The position numbers and the translations under genes are program-made. Below, in pieces: positions 57,141 to 64,000 of a stretch of 64,000 nucleotides of DNA; the first letter of the stretch is position 1; every line of letters starts with the position of its first letter. Where the stretch lies: the NCBI RefSeq assembly GCF_014648175.1, contig NZ_BMQP01000021.1, positions 62,001 through 126,000 of the forward strand. Reading direction: 5' to 3'. The stretch comes from Planobispora rosea (GTDB lineage Bacteria > Actinomycetota > Actinomycetes > Streptosporangiales > Streptosporangiaceae). The notes below the pieces were generated by a model. The model worked only from the letters and a program-made list of their open reading frames with translations, was not told where the DNA came from and did no database searches.

Positions 57141-57176
57141 GCCCTCCGACGGCGAGCCCTCCGACGGTCTGGGCCC
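57131..57176 (+). repeat. Tandem duplication at the DUF3817 stop codon
   Basis: GACGGCCTGAGCCCTCC (57131-57147, contains the TGA), GACGGCGAGCCCTCC (57148-57162) and GACGGTCTGGGCCC (57163-57176) are consecutive related units. Confidence 0.75.
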
Positions 57177-57251
57177 AACGACCTACGGGCCCGGGCTCCC
57201 CGGCGGCCTGGAGCCCGGCGGAGACCGTTCTGCCGTCCCGCCGGGCCCGGA

Positions 57252-57443
57252 TCAGCGGCCGAGACCGCGCCTGCGCGCGCGCTTGAGCCGCTCGCGCTGG
57301 GACGGGTCGAGCATCAGATAGCCGACGACCGGGGCGGCGACGACGCCCAGGAAGACCAGCAGGGCGATCCAGTTCGGCAGGAAGATCCACGAGAGCAGGA
57401 CGGCCGCTCCGGCGCCGACGGCGTACTTCTGGACAGGTGACAT
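57252..57443 (-). CDS. Small two-helix membrane protein (63 aa)
   Basis: MSPVQKYAVGAGAAVLLSWIF then PNWIALLVFLGVVAAPVVGYLML and a basic tail DPSQRERLKRARRRGLGR. Two membrane segments, tail probably cytoplasmic. ATG at 57443 is chosen since GGGAGG stands 9 bases upstream; the ATG at 57452 is immediately adjacent to that site and too close. No family recognised. Confidence 0.72.
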   Translation of the reverse strand: MSPVQKYAVGAGAAVLLSWIFLPNWIALLVFLGVVAAPVVGYLMLDPSQRERLKRARRRGLGR

Positions 57444-57612
57444 TCCCGGCATCCTCCCAACGCGGAGCGCACGCCCCGCCTGGTGTCATTCTGCGTCGCC
57501 CGTCCAACGCGCGGACCCGTCACCCCGGTTCCCGCTGAGATATATCTCGATTTCCGGAACACTGTCCGGCCGCCGACACCGACGTTGCGGGTGCCCGCCC
57601 CGTCACCTGCGG

Positions 57613-57628
57613 CCGGGGAGAATCCCCG
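57613..57628 (-). terminator. Possible terminator of the kinase array
   Basis: CGGGGA-GAA-TCCCCG, a perfect 6-base stem extended by flanking GC pairs, 10 bases after the stop of the last kinase-like gene. Confidence 0.4.
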
Positions 57629-57637
57629 TGCCGGCGG

Positions 57638-58978
57638 TCACTTCGTGCGGCTGAGGGTTCCGAGGATCCAGCGGGTGGTTTTGAGCGCGCCCTCGCGGGT
57701 GGCGCCGCCGGAATCCTCCGCGCTCCTGCGTGAGTACTGGACGGTGACCACCAGGTTGCGGGCACGGAAGATCACCGTGGTGGTGTAGGTGAGGCCGTTG
57801 GTGACCTCCTTGGTGAAGGCCTCGTCGGCGATTCCGGGGACGGCCTCCAGCTCTCTGCCGACGGTCAGGGGGAGACCGACGCCGGTCGCGGTCCGCCCGG
57901 CGGTCTCCTTCCGGAACCGGGTGTAGTTCTCCCGCGCCACCTTCACCGACGAGAGACGGAAGGCCTCGATCTGGAGGGTGAACTGGAAGCTGCCGGGCTC
58001 ACCGCCGATCGCTCCCCAGTTGCAGCGTTTCGAGCCACCCCGGGACGGGGCGGTGTCCAGCCGCAGATCGGACGCCTGCTGCTCCGAGACGAGCGCGCAG
58101 GGATCGATCTCCTCGGTGAAGAACGTGGGCAGCGGGACCGGAGCGGCCGCCGGGGCCGGACCCGGGGCCGGGTCCGGGGCCCGTGCTCCGGAGACGGCCC
58201 ACCACACGCCGCCGGTCACCACGAGCGCGGCGACGACGGCGAGCGCGACGGCCAGGAGCGGTGACCTGCGGCGGGAGGGCGCCGGGCGGGGAGCGAGGCT
58301 CTCCAGGGTCAGGCGGACGGAGGTGGCGTCGGGCCGGCGCGCCGGGTCGGCCGAGAGCAGGCCGTCCAGGAGCGGGGCGAGAGGACCGGAGGCGGTGACG
58401 CCGGTTCCCGGATCCGCCAGCGGGGTGCCGTCGGCCATGCGCGGGGCGGTCCGGGTCTCCGGCAGGTGCCCCTCCACCGCGGTGTAGAGGGCGGCGCCCA
58501 GGTCGCGCAGGTCGTCGGCGGGGACCGGAGCGGCGACGCCGGTCAGGACGACCCGCCCGTCGGGGGTGAGCAGGATGGTGTCCGGGGTGGCGGTGAGGCG
58601 GACGCCGTGCCGCTGGGCGGCGGTCAGCGCGTCGAGTACGGCCAGGCCCACCTCGGCGGCGCGTTCCGCGGGCAGCGGCCCCTCGGCCCGGACGGTCTGC
58701 GCCAGGGAGCGCCCGTCGGCCGACTCCAGGATCAGCCACATCAGACCGGGACCGGGGATCACGTCGTGCAGCGTGATCACTCCGGGGTGCCGCAGCTCGG
58801 CCGCCGCGCGGATCTGGCCCAGCAGCCAGTCGTGGTGCGGGCCGGGCGGCGGGAGCCGTACCTCGGAGATCGTGACGTCCCGGTTCAGCGTCTCGTCGCG
58901 GGAACGCCAGCTCGTTCCGGTGGGGTCGCGGCGCTCCAGCAGGCGGTAGCGGCCGGCCAGCAGGTTCGGATCGCTCAT
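57638..58978 (-). CDS. Receptor-type pseudokinase with ectodomain (STPK paralogue 4)
   Basis: 446 residues with the layout of the other array members: kinase-like domain (about 1-235), helix (about 245-268), Pro/Ala linker, ectodomain (about 290-446). The kinase core is degenerate: the ATP-binding Lys position reads DVTISEV (Ser38), HRD reads RLT (about 127-129), and DFG reads GVA (about 147-149), so catalysis is not expected. The glycine loop is also poor (DPTGTS). The ectodomain has the DPCALVSEQQA ... KRCNWG pair of cysteines resembling DUF3558-type domains. It starts within the last codons of the active kinase upstream (ATGA overlap), so it is co-translated. Confidence 0.88.
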   Translation of the reverse strand: MSDPNLLAGRYRLLERRDPTGTSWRSRDETLNRDVTISEVRLPPPGPHHDWLLGQIRAAAELRHPGVITLHDVIPGPGLMWLILESADGRSLAQTVRAEGPLPAERAAEVGLAVLDALTAAQRHGVRLTATPDTILLTPDGRVVLTGVAAPVPADDLRDLGAALYTAVEGHLPETRTAPRMADGTPLADPGTGVTASGPLAPLLDGLLSADPARRPDATSVRLTLESLAPRPAPSRRRSPLLAVALAVVAALVVTGGVWWAVSGARAPDPAPGPAPAAAPVPLPTFFTEEIDPCALVSEQQASDLRLDTAPSRGGSKRCNWGAIGGEPGSFQFTLQIEAFRLSSVKVARENYTRFRKETAGRTATGVGLPLTVGRELEAVPGIADEAFTKEVTNGLTYTTTVIFRARNLVVTVQYSRRSAEDSGGATREGALKTTRWILGTLSRTK

Positions 58979-60549
58979 CCCCGCCGCTCCAAGCCCTGGG
59001 CGACGAGTCTGGCGGTGCGCAGGGCGTTCCGCCGCAGGGTGGCGGTGACCCGCTTGCCCGGGACCGACAGGTCGACGGTGACCAGCAGGTTGCTGGAACG
59101 GAAGCGGACGGTGCTGGAGGCGTGGGAATCCAGGAGGGTCCCGTCGTAGGCGAACGCCTCGTCGCCGACGCCGCTGACGTCCTTGAGCGGATCGACGGTG
59201 CCGAACAGGCCCTTCCCCGCGTCGGCCTCGATCTTATTGCGTTCGGCGGTGAAGAACGCGTGCGCGGTCTCGGGGCCGGTCTTCCCGGGGGTGGGGCCGT
59301 GCGCGGTCAGGGAGACGCGGATCTCCGTGTCGTTCTCAGGGCTCTCCCAGACGCACGACGGCTCCAGCTTGAGCTGCGGGTTGGCCGGCATCTCGGTCGG
59401 CGAGGCGCCGGGGGCGACGGCCCGGGCCTGCGCGCCGGTCAGCAGGGAGCACAGTTCGGGGGCGGTGGGGAAGCGCCCGGCCGTCCGGGGGTCGGGGCCG
59501 GTGGGCGTGGGGACGGGCGGCGCGGAACCGCCCGAGGTGAGGAGGACCGCGGCGGCCACCCCGGCCGCCACGACGGCCAGCCCCGCTCCGGCGACCAGTC
59601 CGGTACGGCTCCGCGCGGTCCGCGAGCCTCGGGCCGCACGAGGGGCGGGCGCGGTCTGCTCCCCCGTGACCGGAGCCGCCGGGAACCCCGGGGGCGTCGA
59701 GGACGCCGGGGAGAGCGGTCCGGCGGGCCTGCCCTGGGAGACCTCGCGCAGGGCGGCGCGGAGCGCACTCTCTCCGGGCCGCTCGCGGGGGTCCTTGGCG
59801 AGTACGGCCAGCAGCACCGGGGCGAGCTCCCCGGCCCGGGACGGGTACGGGGTCTGCTGGGTGAGCACCGCGCCCAGGGTGGCGACCGGGGTGCCGCGCT
59901 GGAACGGCCCCGCGCCCTCGACGGCTGCGTAGAGCGCCGCGCCGAGCGACCACAGGTCGGCGGCCGGGCCGTCGCCGGTGCCGCGCAGCCGTTCCGGGGC
60001 GATGTAGCCGGGGGAGCCGACCAGCGCATCCGGGGAGGTGAGCTGGACGTCCCCTTCCAGGGTGGCGATGCCGAAGTCGGTCAGCAGCACGCCGCCGTCC
60101 TGGTCGATCATGATGTTGGCCGGTTTCACGTCGCGGTGCACGATGCCCCGGCTGTGCGCGAGGGCCAGCGCGTCGAGGACGGCCAGGCCGATCGCGGCCA
60201 CCCGCTCCGGCGGCAGCGGACCGCGGGCGCGGATCACCTGGTCGAGGGAGTGCCCCCGGACCAGGTCCATCACGATCCACGGGCGGCCGTCCTGGGCGAT
60301 GACGTCGTGCACGGCCACGATGGACGGGTGGCTCAGCCGGGCCGCGGCCCTGGCCTCGCGGAGCGTCCGCTCCCGCAGCTCGGCCCGCTGCGCCTCGGGC
60401 AGGTGCGGACCGAACGTGACCTCCTTGACGGCCACCTCGCGATGGAGCAGCTCGTCGCGGGCCCGCCAGACCACGCCCATGCCGCCCGCGCCGAGGCGCT
60501 GGAGCGCCCGGTAGCGGCCCGCCAGCACCGGGAGCGCCTCGCCCGTCAC
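58975..60549 (-). CDS. Receptor Ser/Thr protein kinase (PknB-like), catalytically complete (paralogue 3)
   Basis: 524 residues. Kinase domain about 8-265 with glycine loop LGAGGMGVVW, ATP Lys42 (VAVKEV), catalytic HRDVKPANIMI (Asp140), DFG (Asp158), and APE in YIAPERLRG. A Pro/Ala juxtamembrane region, helix (about 310-335, AGAGLAVVAAGVAAAVLL), then an ectodomain with LCSLLTGAQARAVAPG and SCVWES cysteines. No PASTA repeats. Start is GTG at 60549, whose context is copied in three tandem repeats upstream. Overlaps the following pseudokinase by 4 bases. Confidence 0.92.
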   Translation of the reverse strand: MTGEALPVLAGRYRALQRLGAGGMGVVWRARDELLHREVAVKEVTFGPHLPEAQRAELRERTLREARAAARLSHPSIVAVHDVIAQDGRPWIVMDLVRGHSLDQVIRARGPLPPERVAAIGLAVLDALALAHSRGIVHRDVKPANIMIDQDGGVLLTDFGIATLEGDVQLTSPDALVGSPGYIAPERLRGTGDGPAADLWSLGAALYAAVEGAGPFQRGTPVATLGAVLTQQTPYPSRAGELAPVLLAVLAKDPRERPGESALRAALREVSQGRPAGPLSPASSTPPGFPAAPVTGEQTAPAPRAARGSRTARSRTGLVAGAGLAVVAAGVAAAVLLTSGGSAPPVPTPTGPDPRTAGRFPTAPELCSLLTGAQARAVAPGASPTEMPANPQLKLEPSCVWESPENDTEIRVSLTAHGPTPGKTGPETAHAFFTAERNKIEADAGKGLFGTVDPLKDVSGVGDEAFAYDGTLLDSHASSTVRFRSSNLLVTVDLSVPGKRVTATLRRNALRTARLVAQGLERRG

Positions 60550-60621
60550 CGGCTCACCTCACGATCGTCCGTCACCGGTTCACCCCGTACTCGCCTGTCA
60601 CCGGCTCACCTCGCACTCGCC
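60544..60621 (-). repeat. Three ~26-bp tandem repeats at the kinase start site
   Basis: Units at 60544-60569, 60570-60594 and 60596-60621 all read GTGAGCCGGTGAC-like on the minus strand; the first includes the true GTG start of the active kinase. The start region has been duplicated, giving three potential ribosome entry copies. Confidence 0.75.
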
Positions 60622-60658
60622 CGGACCGGCGTTCCGCCGGGCCGTTCCCGCGGACACC

Positions 60659-62476
60659 TCAGCCATGGGTCTGCAGGGCCTCGGCGAGCCAGCGGGCGGT
60701 CTTCCCGGCGTTCTCCGCGAGCTTCCCGTCCGGGTCCCCCTTGACGCCGCCCCGCTCGTACTCGACCTCGGCGATCAGGTTGCTGACCCGGAAGACCACG
60801 GTCACCTTGTAGGACCCGCCGTAGAGGTTGATCGTGCTGTACGCGGCGGAGATGAACGCCTCCTCGCCGACTCCGGCCATGTCCTGGGGAGGCAGGGCCT
60901 TGGGGGTGGCCAGCTGCCCCTTGTCGAGGGTGTCCTTCTTCTTGCTCGCGAAATACTCCTTGGCCCGGTTGATCTCCGAACCGTCCTGCTTCTGGGCGAC
61001 CAGCCGTACGCGCAGGTCGTATTTCTCCGCGCTCGGCTTGCGCCAGTCCCGGTTGAGCCAGTTGCACTCGGCGATCTCGACCTCGGAGCTCTGGAAGCCG
61101 GGGACCACCTCGGCGGCCTGCTCGTCGGTGAGCAGACCGCACGCCCGGGGGGCGGTGGCGAAACGGCCCTTGGTCCCGGTGGGGGTGGGCTCGGGTGCGG
61201 CCTCCTCCGGGGGACCGCCCAGCGTGGGACCGAGCAGGAGGCCGATGGTGACCGCCATGCCGGCCAGCAGCACACCCGTCAGGGCCACGATCGAGCGGGG
61301 CACGAGGATGCCCTGCGGGCCGGGCGAGAGCTGGGTCGGGGCGGTGGAGTCGTCGGACGCCCGCGACGGGGAGGCGGCATCCGGGGCGGCGACCGGGACG
61401 GGGAGGAGGTCCCGCGAGGCGGGCGGGTTCCCGTCCGGGCGCGGGCGCGCGGGAGCGGTGGCGTCGTCCTCCGGCACGGGACCGGCCTGTACGGCGGCGT
61501 CCCGCGTCGCGTCCCGCGTGGTGGACGGGGCCGGTGCGGCGGAGACGTCCGGCGCGGCGGAGGGGACCGGTGCGGCGGAGACGTCCGGCGCGGAGGCGAA
61601 AGAGTTCAGCGCGGGCAGGACCGGCGCGGGCATGGCGGGCGGCGGAGCGACGGCAGCGATCTCGGGAACGAAGGGCCGTGGTCCGACGAGAGGCGCCGCC
61701 TCCGGTACGGCCTCCGGCGACGTGGGGAGGGTGAGGGTGGCGTTCGGCCGGAGGGCGGCGGGCGCGGGCTCGGACGGGGCGGGGGGGACCGGGAGCCCGG
61801 GGAGACCGGGGAGCCCGGGACGGCCCGGGGAGATCTCCAGAAGGGCCGTGCGCACCGCGTCCGCGTCGGGACGGAGCGTGGGGTCACCGGAGAGCAGCCG
61901 TACCAGGATCGGGGCGATCGGGCCCGCGTTGCGCATCGGGGCGCCGGGAGTGGGGGTGTAGCCCTCGACGGCGGCATACAGGGTCGCGCCGAGCGACCAC
62001 AGGTCCGAGGCCGGTCCGGTGACGCCTTCGGGAGCCGTGTAGGAAGGAGATCTGACCGCGGGAGCGGCCAGCAGCACCCGGTCGCCCGGACCGATCAGCA
62101 CCGAGGCGGGCCGTACGTCACCGTGGACCGCTCCGCGCCGGTGAACGGTCACGATCTGGTCCAGTACGGCCAGGCCGATCGTGGCGGTCCGGGCCGGGGA
62201 CACGGGGCCGTCCCGCCCGATGAGGAACTCCAGCGACGTCTGCCCCGGCTCCGTGAGCCCGCCGGACGCGGAGCTGAGGATGTCGGAACCCGGAACGGGA
62301 CCGCCGAGGTTCGCGGAGCTCGACCCCAGGCTGCCCAGGCTCGATGCCGGGCCGCCCGACCCCGGAGCCGGAGCACGGGAGCCGGATGCCGGGACGCCGA
62401 CGCCCGATCCGCGGCCTCCGTTGCCCGATCCGGAGCCGGCGTGCCTGCCCTGCCGGGGGGTGTCTGCGTGGTTCAT
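60659..62476 (-). CDS. Receptor-type pseudokinase lacking the N-lobe (paralogue 2)
   Basis: 605 residues. After a Gly/Ser/Pro-rich lead (about 1-75) the sequence joins the kinase fold at the hinge (SLEFLIGRDGPVSPARTATIGLAVLDQI), so the ATP-binding N-lobe is absent. The catalytic loop is HGDVRPASVLI (Arg for Lys, Ser for Asn); DFG is replaced by APA (about 138-140); the APE motif (TAPEGV) remains. A very long Pro/Ala/Val linker (about 235-390) precedes a helix (about 395-420) and the ectodomain with ACGLLTDEQAAEVVPG and AECNWLN cysteines. ATP-dependent catalysis is excluded by these losses. ATG overlaps the upstream kinase stop. Confidence 0.88.
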   Translation of the reverse strand: MNHADTPRQGRHAGSGSGNGGRGSGVGVPASGSRAPAPGSGGPASSLGSLGSSSANLGGPVPGSDILSSASGGLTEPGQTSLEFLIGRDGPVSPARTATIGLAVLDQIVTVHRRGAVHGDVRPASVLIGPGDRVLLAAPAVRSPSYTAPEGVTGPASDLWSLGATLYAAVEGYTPTPGAPMRNAGPIAPILVRLLSGDPTLRPDADAVRTALLEISPGRPGLPGLPGLPVPPAPSEPAPAALRPNATLTLPTSPEAVPEAAPLVGPRPFVPEIAAVAPPPAMPAPVLPALNSFASAPDVSAAPVPSAAPDVSAAPAPSTTRDATRDAAVQAGPVPEDDATAPARPRPDGNPPASRDLLPVPVAAPDAASPSRASDDSTAPTQLSPGPQGILVPRSIVALTGVLLAGMAVTIGLLLGPTLGGPPEEAAPEPTPTGTKGRFATAPRACGLLTDEQAAEVVPGFQSSEVEIAECNWLNRDWRKPSAEKYDLRVRLVAQKQDGSEINRAKEYFASKKKDTLDKGQLATPKALPPQDMAGVGEEAFISAAYSTINLYGGSYKVTVVFRVSNLIAEVEYERGGVKGDPDGKLAENAGKTARWLAEALQTHG

Positions 62477-64000
62477 CCCGCCGCCTTCTGTTTGTTCAAC
62501 GCCTCCGCGACCCAGAGCGCGGCGGTGTGGGCGCCACTTCGGATCGCCGGGCCGTCCTTGGTCCCGTCCACCACGGTGTAGGCCACCTCCACGACCAGGT
62601 TGTCGACGCGGAGCGTCACGTAGCTCTGCTCAAGCCTGCCGGTCCTGCGGTTCTCGTAGACGTCGTAGCCGAACGCCTCGTCCCCGGCGGGCCGCACCGG
62701 CAGCGGACCGGTGCTCCTGGCCGAACGCGCCCCGGCCGAGATGTCCGCCCAGCTCCAGGAGAGCTGGCCGCTGGGAATGACGGCGTTGCGCTGGTTGACG
62801 AACAGCTCGTGGGCCTGGCGGGGGCTCTTGCCCCACTGCTCGTCCTGGCCGGCGGGCTCGACCACCAGCCCCTTGCCGGAGGTCGTCCACGCGCAGCCGC
62901 CCCTGTTGGTCGCCTTCCCCGCGCCGGTCAGGGCGGGCAGGAGCTGCTTGGCCCGCTCCGTGCTGATGAGCCCGCACAGGTCCACCGGGGTGGCGAAGGC
63001 GCCGGGCTTCTCGCTGAGCTTCGCCGGCGCGGCGGGCGCCGTACGGTCCTCGGTGAGGTGGACCACGCCCGCGGTGGCGGCGACGATCACCGCGACCGCG
63101 GCCACCTCGGTGACGGCCCACAGCAGCGCGCTCCGTCCGCGCGCGGGGCGGACGAGGGACGACGCCCGGCGGGTGGGGACCGATCCGGTGGGTCCCGCTC
63201 CCGTGAGCCCTGGCCGGGGCCCCGGGGGTTCCGGGGAATCGGGGAGGACGAAGGGTTCGGATGCCGGGGAGCCGGGGGCCTGACGGCCGGAGGCGATCTC
63301 CTGGAGTTCGCGGGAGACGTCGTCGAAGGACGGCCGGGCCGCGGGCAGGGGATGCAGCATGCGCATCAGCAGCGGGCCCAGCTCACCCGCGCGCTCGGGC
63401 GGCCGGGGCGGCTCGGTGAGCACCCGGCTGATCGCCGAGATGGGGGTGTCGGCGGGGTGCGGTGGCACGCCCTCGACGGCGAAGTAGAGCGTGGCGCCCA
63501 GCGACCACAGGTCGGAGTAGGTTCCTCCGCGCTCACCGCGCAGCCGTTCCGGGGCGATGTAGTTGGGGGAACCGACCAGGCGGCTGGTCTGCGCGGAGAC
63601 GCCGTCGCCCTCGGCGACGGCGATGCCGAAGTCGGTGAGGACGGCCTTGCCGGTCCTGGTGAGGAAGATGTTGCCCGGCTTGACGTCCCGGTGCAGCACC
63701 CCGGCGGCGTGCGCGGCGACCAGGGCGCTGAGGATGCCCACGCCCGCGCGGGCCGCCTGGAGCGGAGGGAGCGGCCTCCGGTCCCGGACGATCTTCTCCA
63801 GCGACTCCCCGGTGAGGAGCTCCATGATGATCCACGGGCGGTCGTCCTCGACGACCACGTCGTGGATCGTGACGATGGACGGGTGCTTGAGCCGGGCGGC
63901 CAGGTTGGCCTCGCGGAGCGCGGCGGCGCAGACGTCCTGCCGCTGGAGGGGAGGCAGGTCCGGCGGGAGCCGCACCTCCTTGACCGCCACGTCGCGGCGG
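62473..64000 (-). CDS. Receptor Ser/Thr protein kinase, catalytically complete (paralogue 1, 5' end outside window)
   Basis: Partial: the frame is still open at the window edge, so the glycine loop and start are missing. Visible kinase motifs: VAVKEVRLPP (ATP Lys), HRDVKPGNIFL (catalytic), LTDFGIAVAEG, and YIAPERLRGE. Then a Pro-rich segment, a helix (ALLWAVTEVAAVAVIVAATAGVV) and an ectodomain with DLCGLISTERAKQLLPA ... GGCAWTTSGK. First gene of the four-paralogue array, overlapping the N-lobe-less pseudokinase by 4 bases. Confidence 0.9.
   Translation of the reverse strand, partial: RRDVAVKEVRLPPDLPPLQRQDVCAAALREANLAARLKHPSIVTIHDVVVEDDRPWIIMELLTGESLEKIVRDRRPLPPLQAARAGVGILSALVAAHAAGVLHRDVKPGNIFLTRTGKAVLTDFGIAVAEGDGVSAQTSRLVGSPNYIAPERLRGERGGTYSDLWSLGATLYFAVEGVPPHPADTPISAISRVLTEPPRPPERAGELGPLLMRMLHPLPAARPSFDDVSRELQEIASGRQAPGSPASEPFVLPDSPEPPGPRPGLTGAGPTGSVPTRRASSLVRPARGRSALLWAVTEVAAVAVIVAATAGVVHLTEDRTAPAAPAKLSEKPGAFATPVDLCGLISTERAKQLLPALTGAGKATNRGGCAWTTSGKGLVVEPAGQDEQWGKSPRQAHELFVNQRNAVIPSGQLSWSWADISAGARSARSTGPLPVRPAGDEAFGYDVYENRRTGRLEQSYVTLRVDNLVVEVAYTVVDGTKDGPAIRSGAHTAALWVAEALNKQKAAG

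Noticed and set aside
59122..60744. 540-codon frame antisense to the active kinase
   Set aside because: Gly/Arg/Ala shadow with no motif, covered by a kinase with complete catalytic motifs.
1..64000. tRNA genes, CRISPR arrays, insertion sequences, phage or integrative-element ends
   Set aside because: No transposase, integrase, spaced identical repeats or cloverleaf-forming stretch was recognised on reading both strands; a covariance-model scan would be needed to exclude small RNAs.

Overview
The window is very GC-rich, densely packed actinomycete chromosome. GTG and TTG starts are common, and many neighbouring genes overlap by 4-11 bases. The gene set (class E/F-type sortase, receptor Ser/Thr kinases with small cysteine-containing ectodomains, DUF3068 proteins, SURF1, a steroid-type catabolic operon) points to a non-streptomycete actinomycete, probably of the Streptosporangiales (Streptosporangium/Nonomuraea type). 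That placement is inference. No rRNA, tRNA, CRISPR array, insertion sequence or prophage was seen.

Region 1 (1-17.3 kb) is a cell-envelope glycan/lipid locus. It holds an Asp/Pro-rich membrane protein, a fused acyl-CoA dehydrogenase, a polytopic membrane protein, a tiny DUF2613-type secreted peptide, a GT4 glycosyltransferase, a 1377-residue AftD-type arabinofuranosyltransferase, another polytopic protein, two DUF3068 proteins, a SAM methyltransferase and an acyltransferase-3 protein. The set closely recalls the mycobacterial Rv0224c-Rv0228 / Rv0236c-Rv0236A genes, although nothing else here indicates mycolates.

Region 2 (17.4-32.1 kb) has a nitronate-monooxygenase-like flavoprotein, a large secreted subtilase, an enoyl-CoA hydratase, a sortase with its probable substrate, and a five-gene operon: acyl-CoA ligase, DUF35 protein, two thiolase-like Ltp proteins, and a FadD19-like ligase. 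Sequences fitting the KstR and KstR2 operator consensus of mycobacterial steroid catabolism lie upstream of the flavoprotein, the hydratase and the operon, so a sterol/steroid side-chain pathway is likely.

Region 3 (32.1-50 kb) is housekeeping and accessory: lipoprotein, ArsR/SRPBCC pair, SGNH hydrolase, LysE exporter, a VapC remnant, LysR/cysteine-dioxygenase divergent pair, TetR/thioesterase operon, M20 dipeptidase, class III aminotransferase with alanine dehydrogenase, Sel1-repeat protein, TauE/SafE-cupredoxin fusion, Uma2 protein and a two-component system.

Region 4 (50-57.5 kb) has gamma-glutamyltranspeptidase, a MarR regulator with a cysteine-rich tail followed by an AhpD-like protein under a doubled palindromic operator, a Baeyer-Villiger-type monooxygenase with its own operator, SURF1, DUF3817 and small membrane proteins.

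Region 5 (57.6-64 kb, cut by the window end) is a chain of four tandem receptor-kinase paralogues in which apparently active kinases alternate with degenerate pseudokinases. It is the best candidate for an undescribed signalling system here. A second window-wide oddity is that short tandem duplications (11-26 bp) recur exactly at gene 3' ends, often spanning the stop codon.
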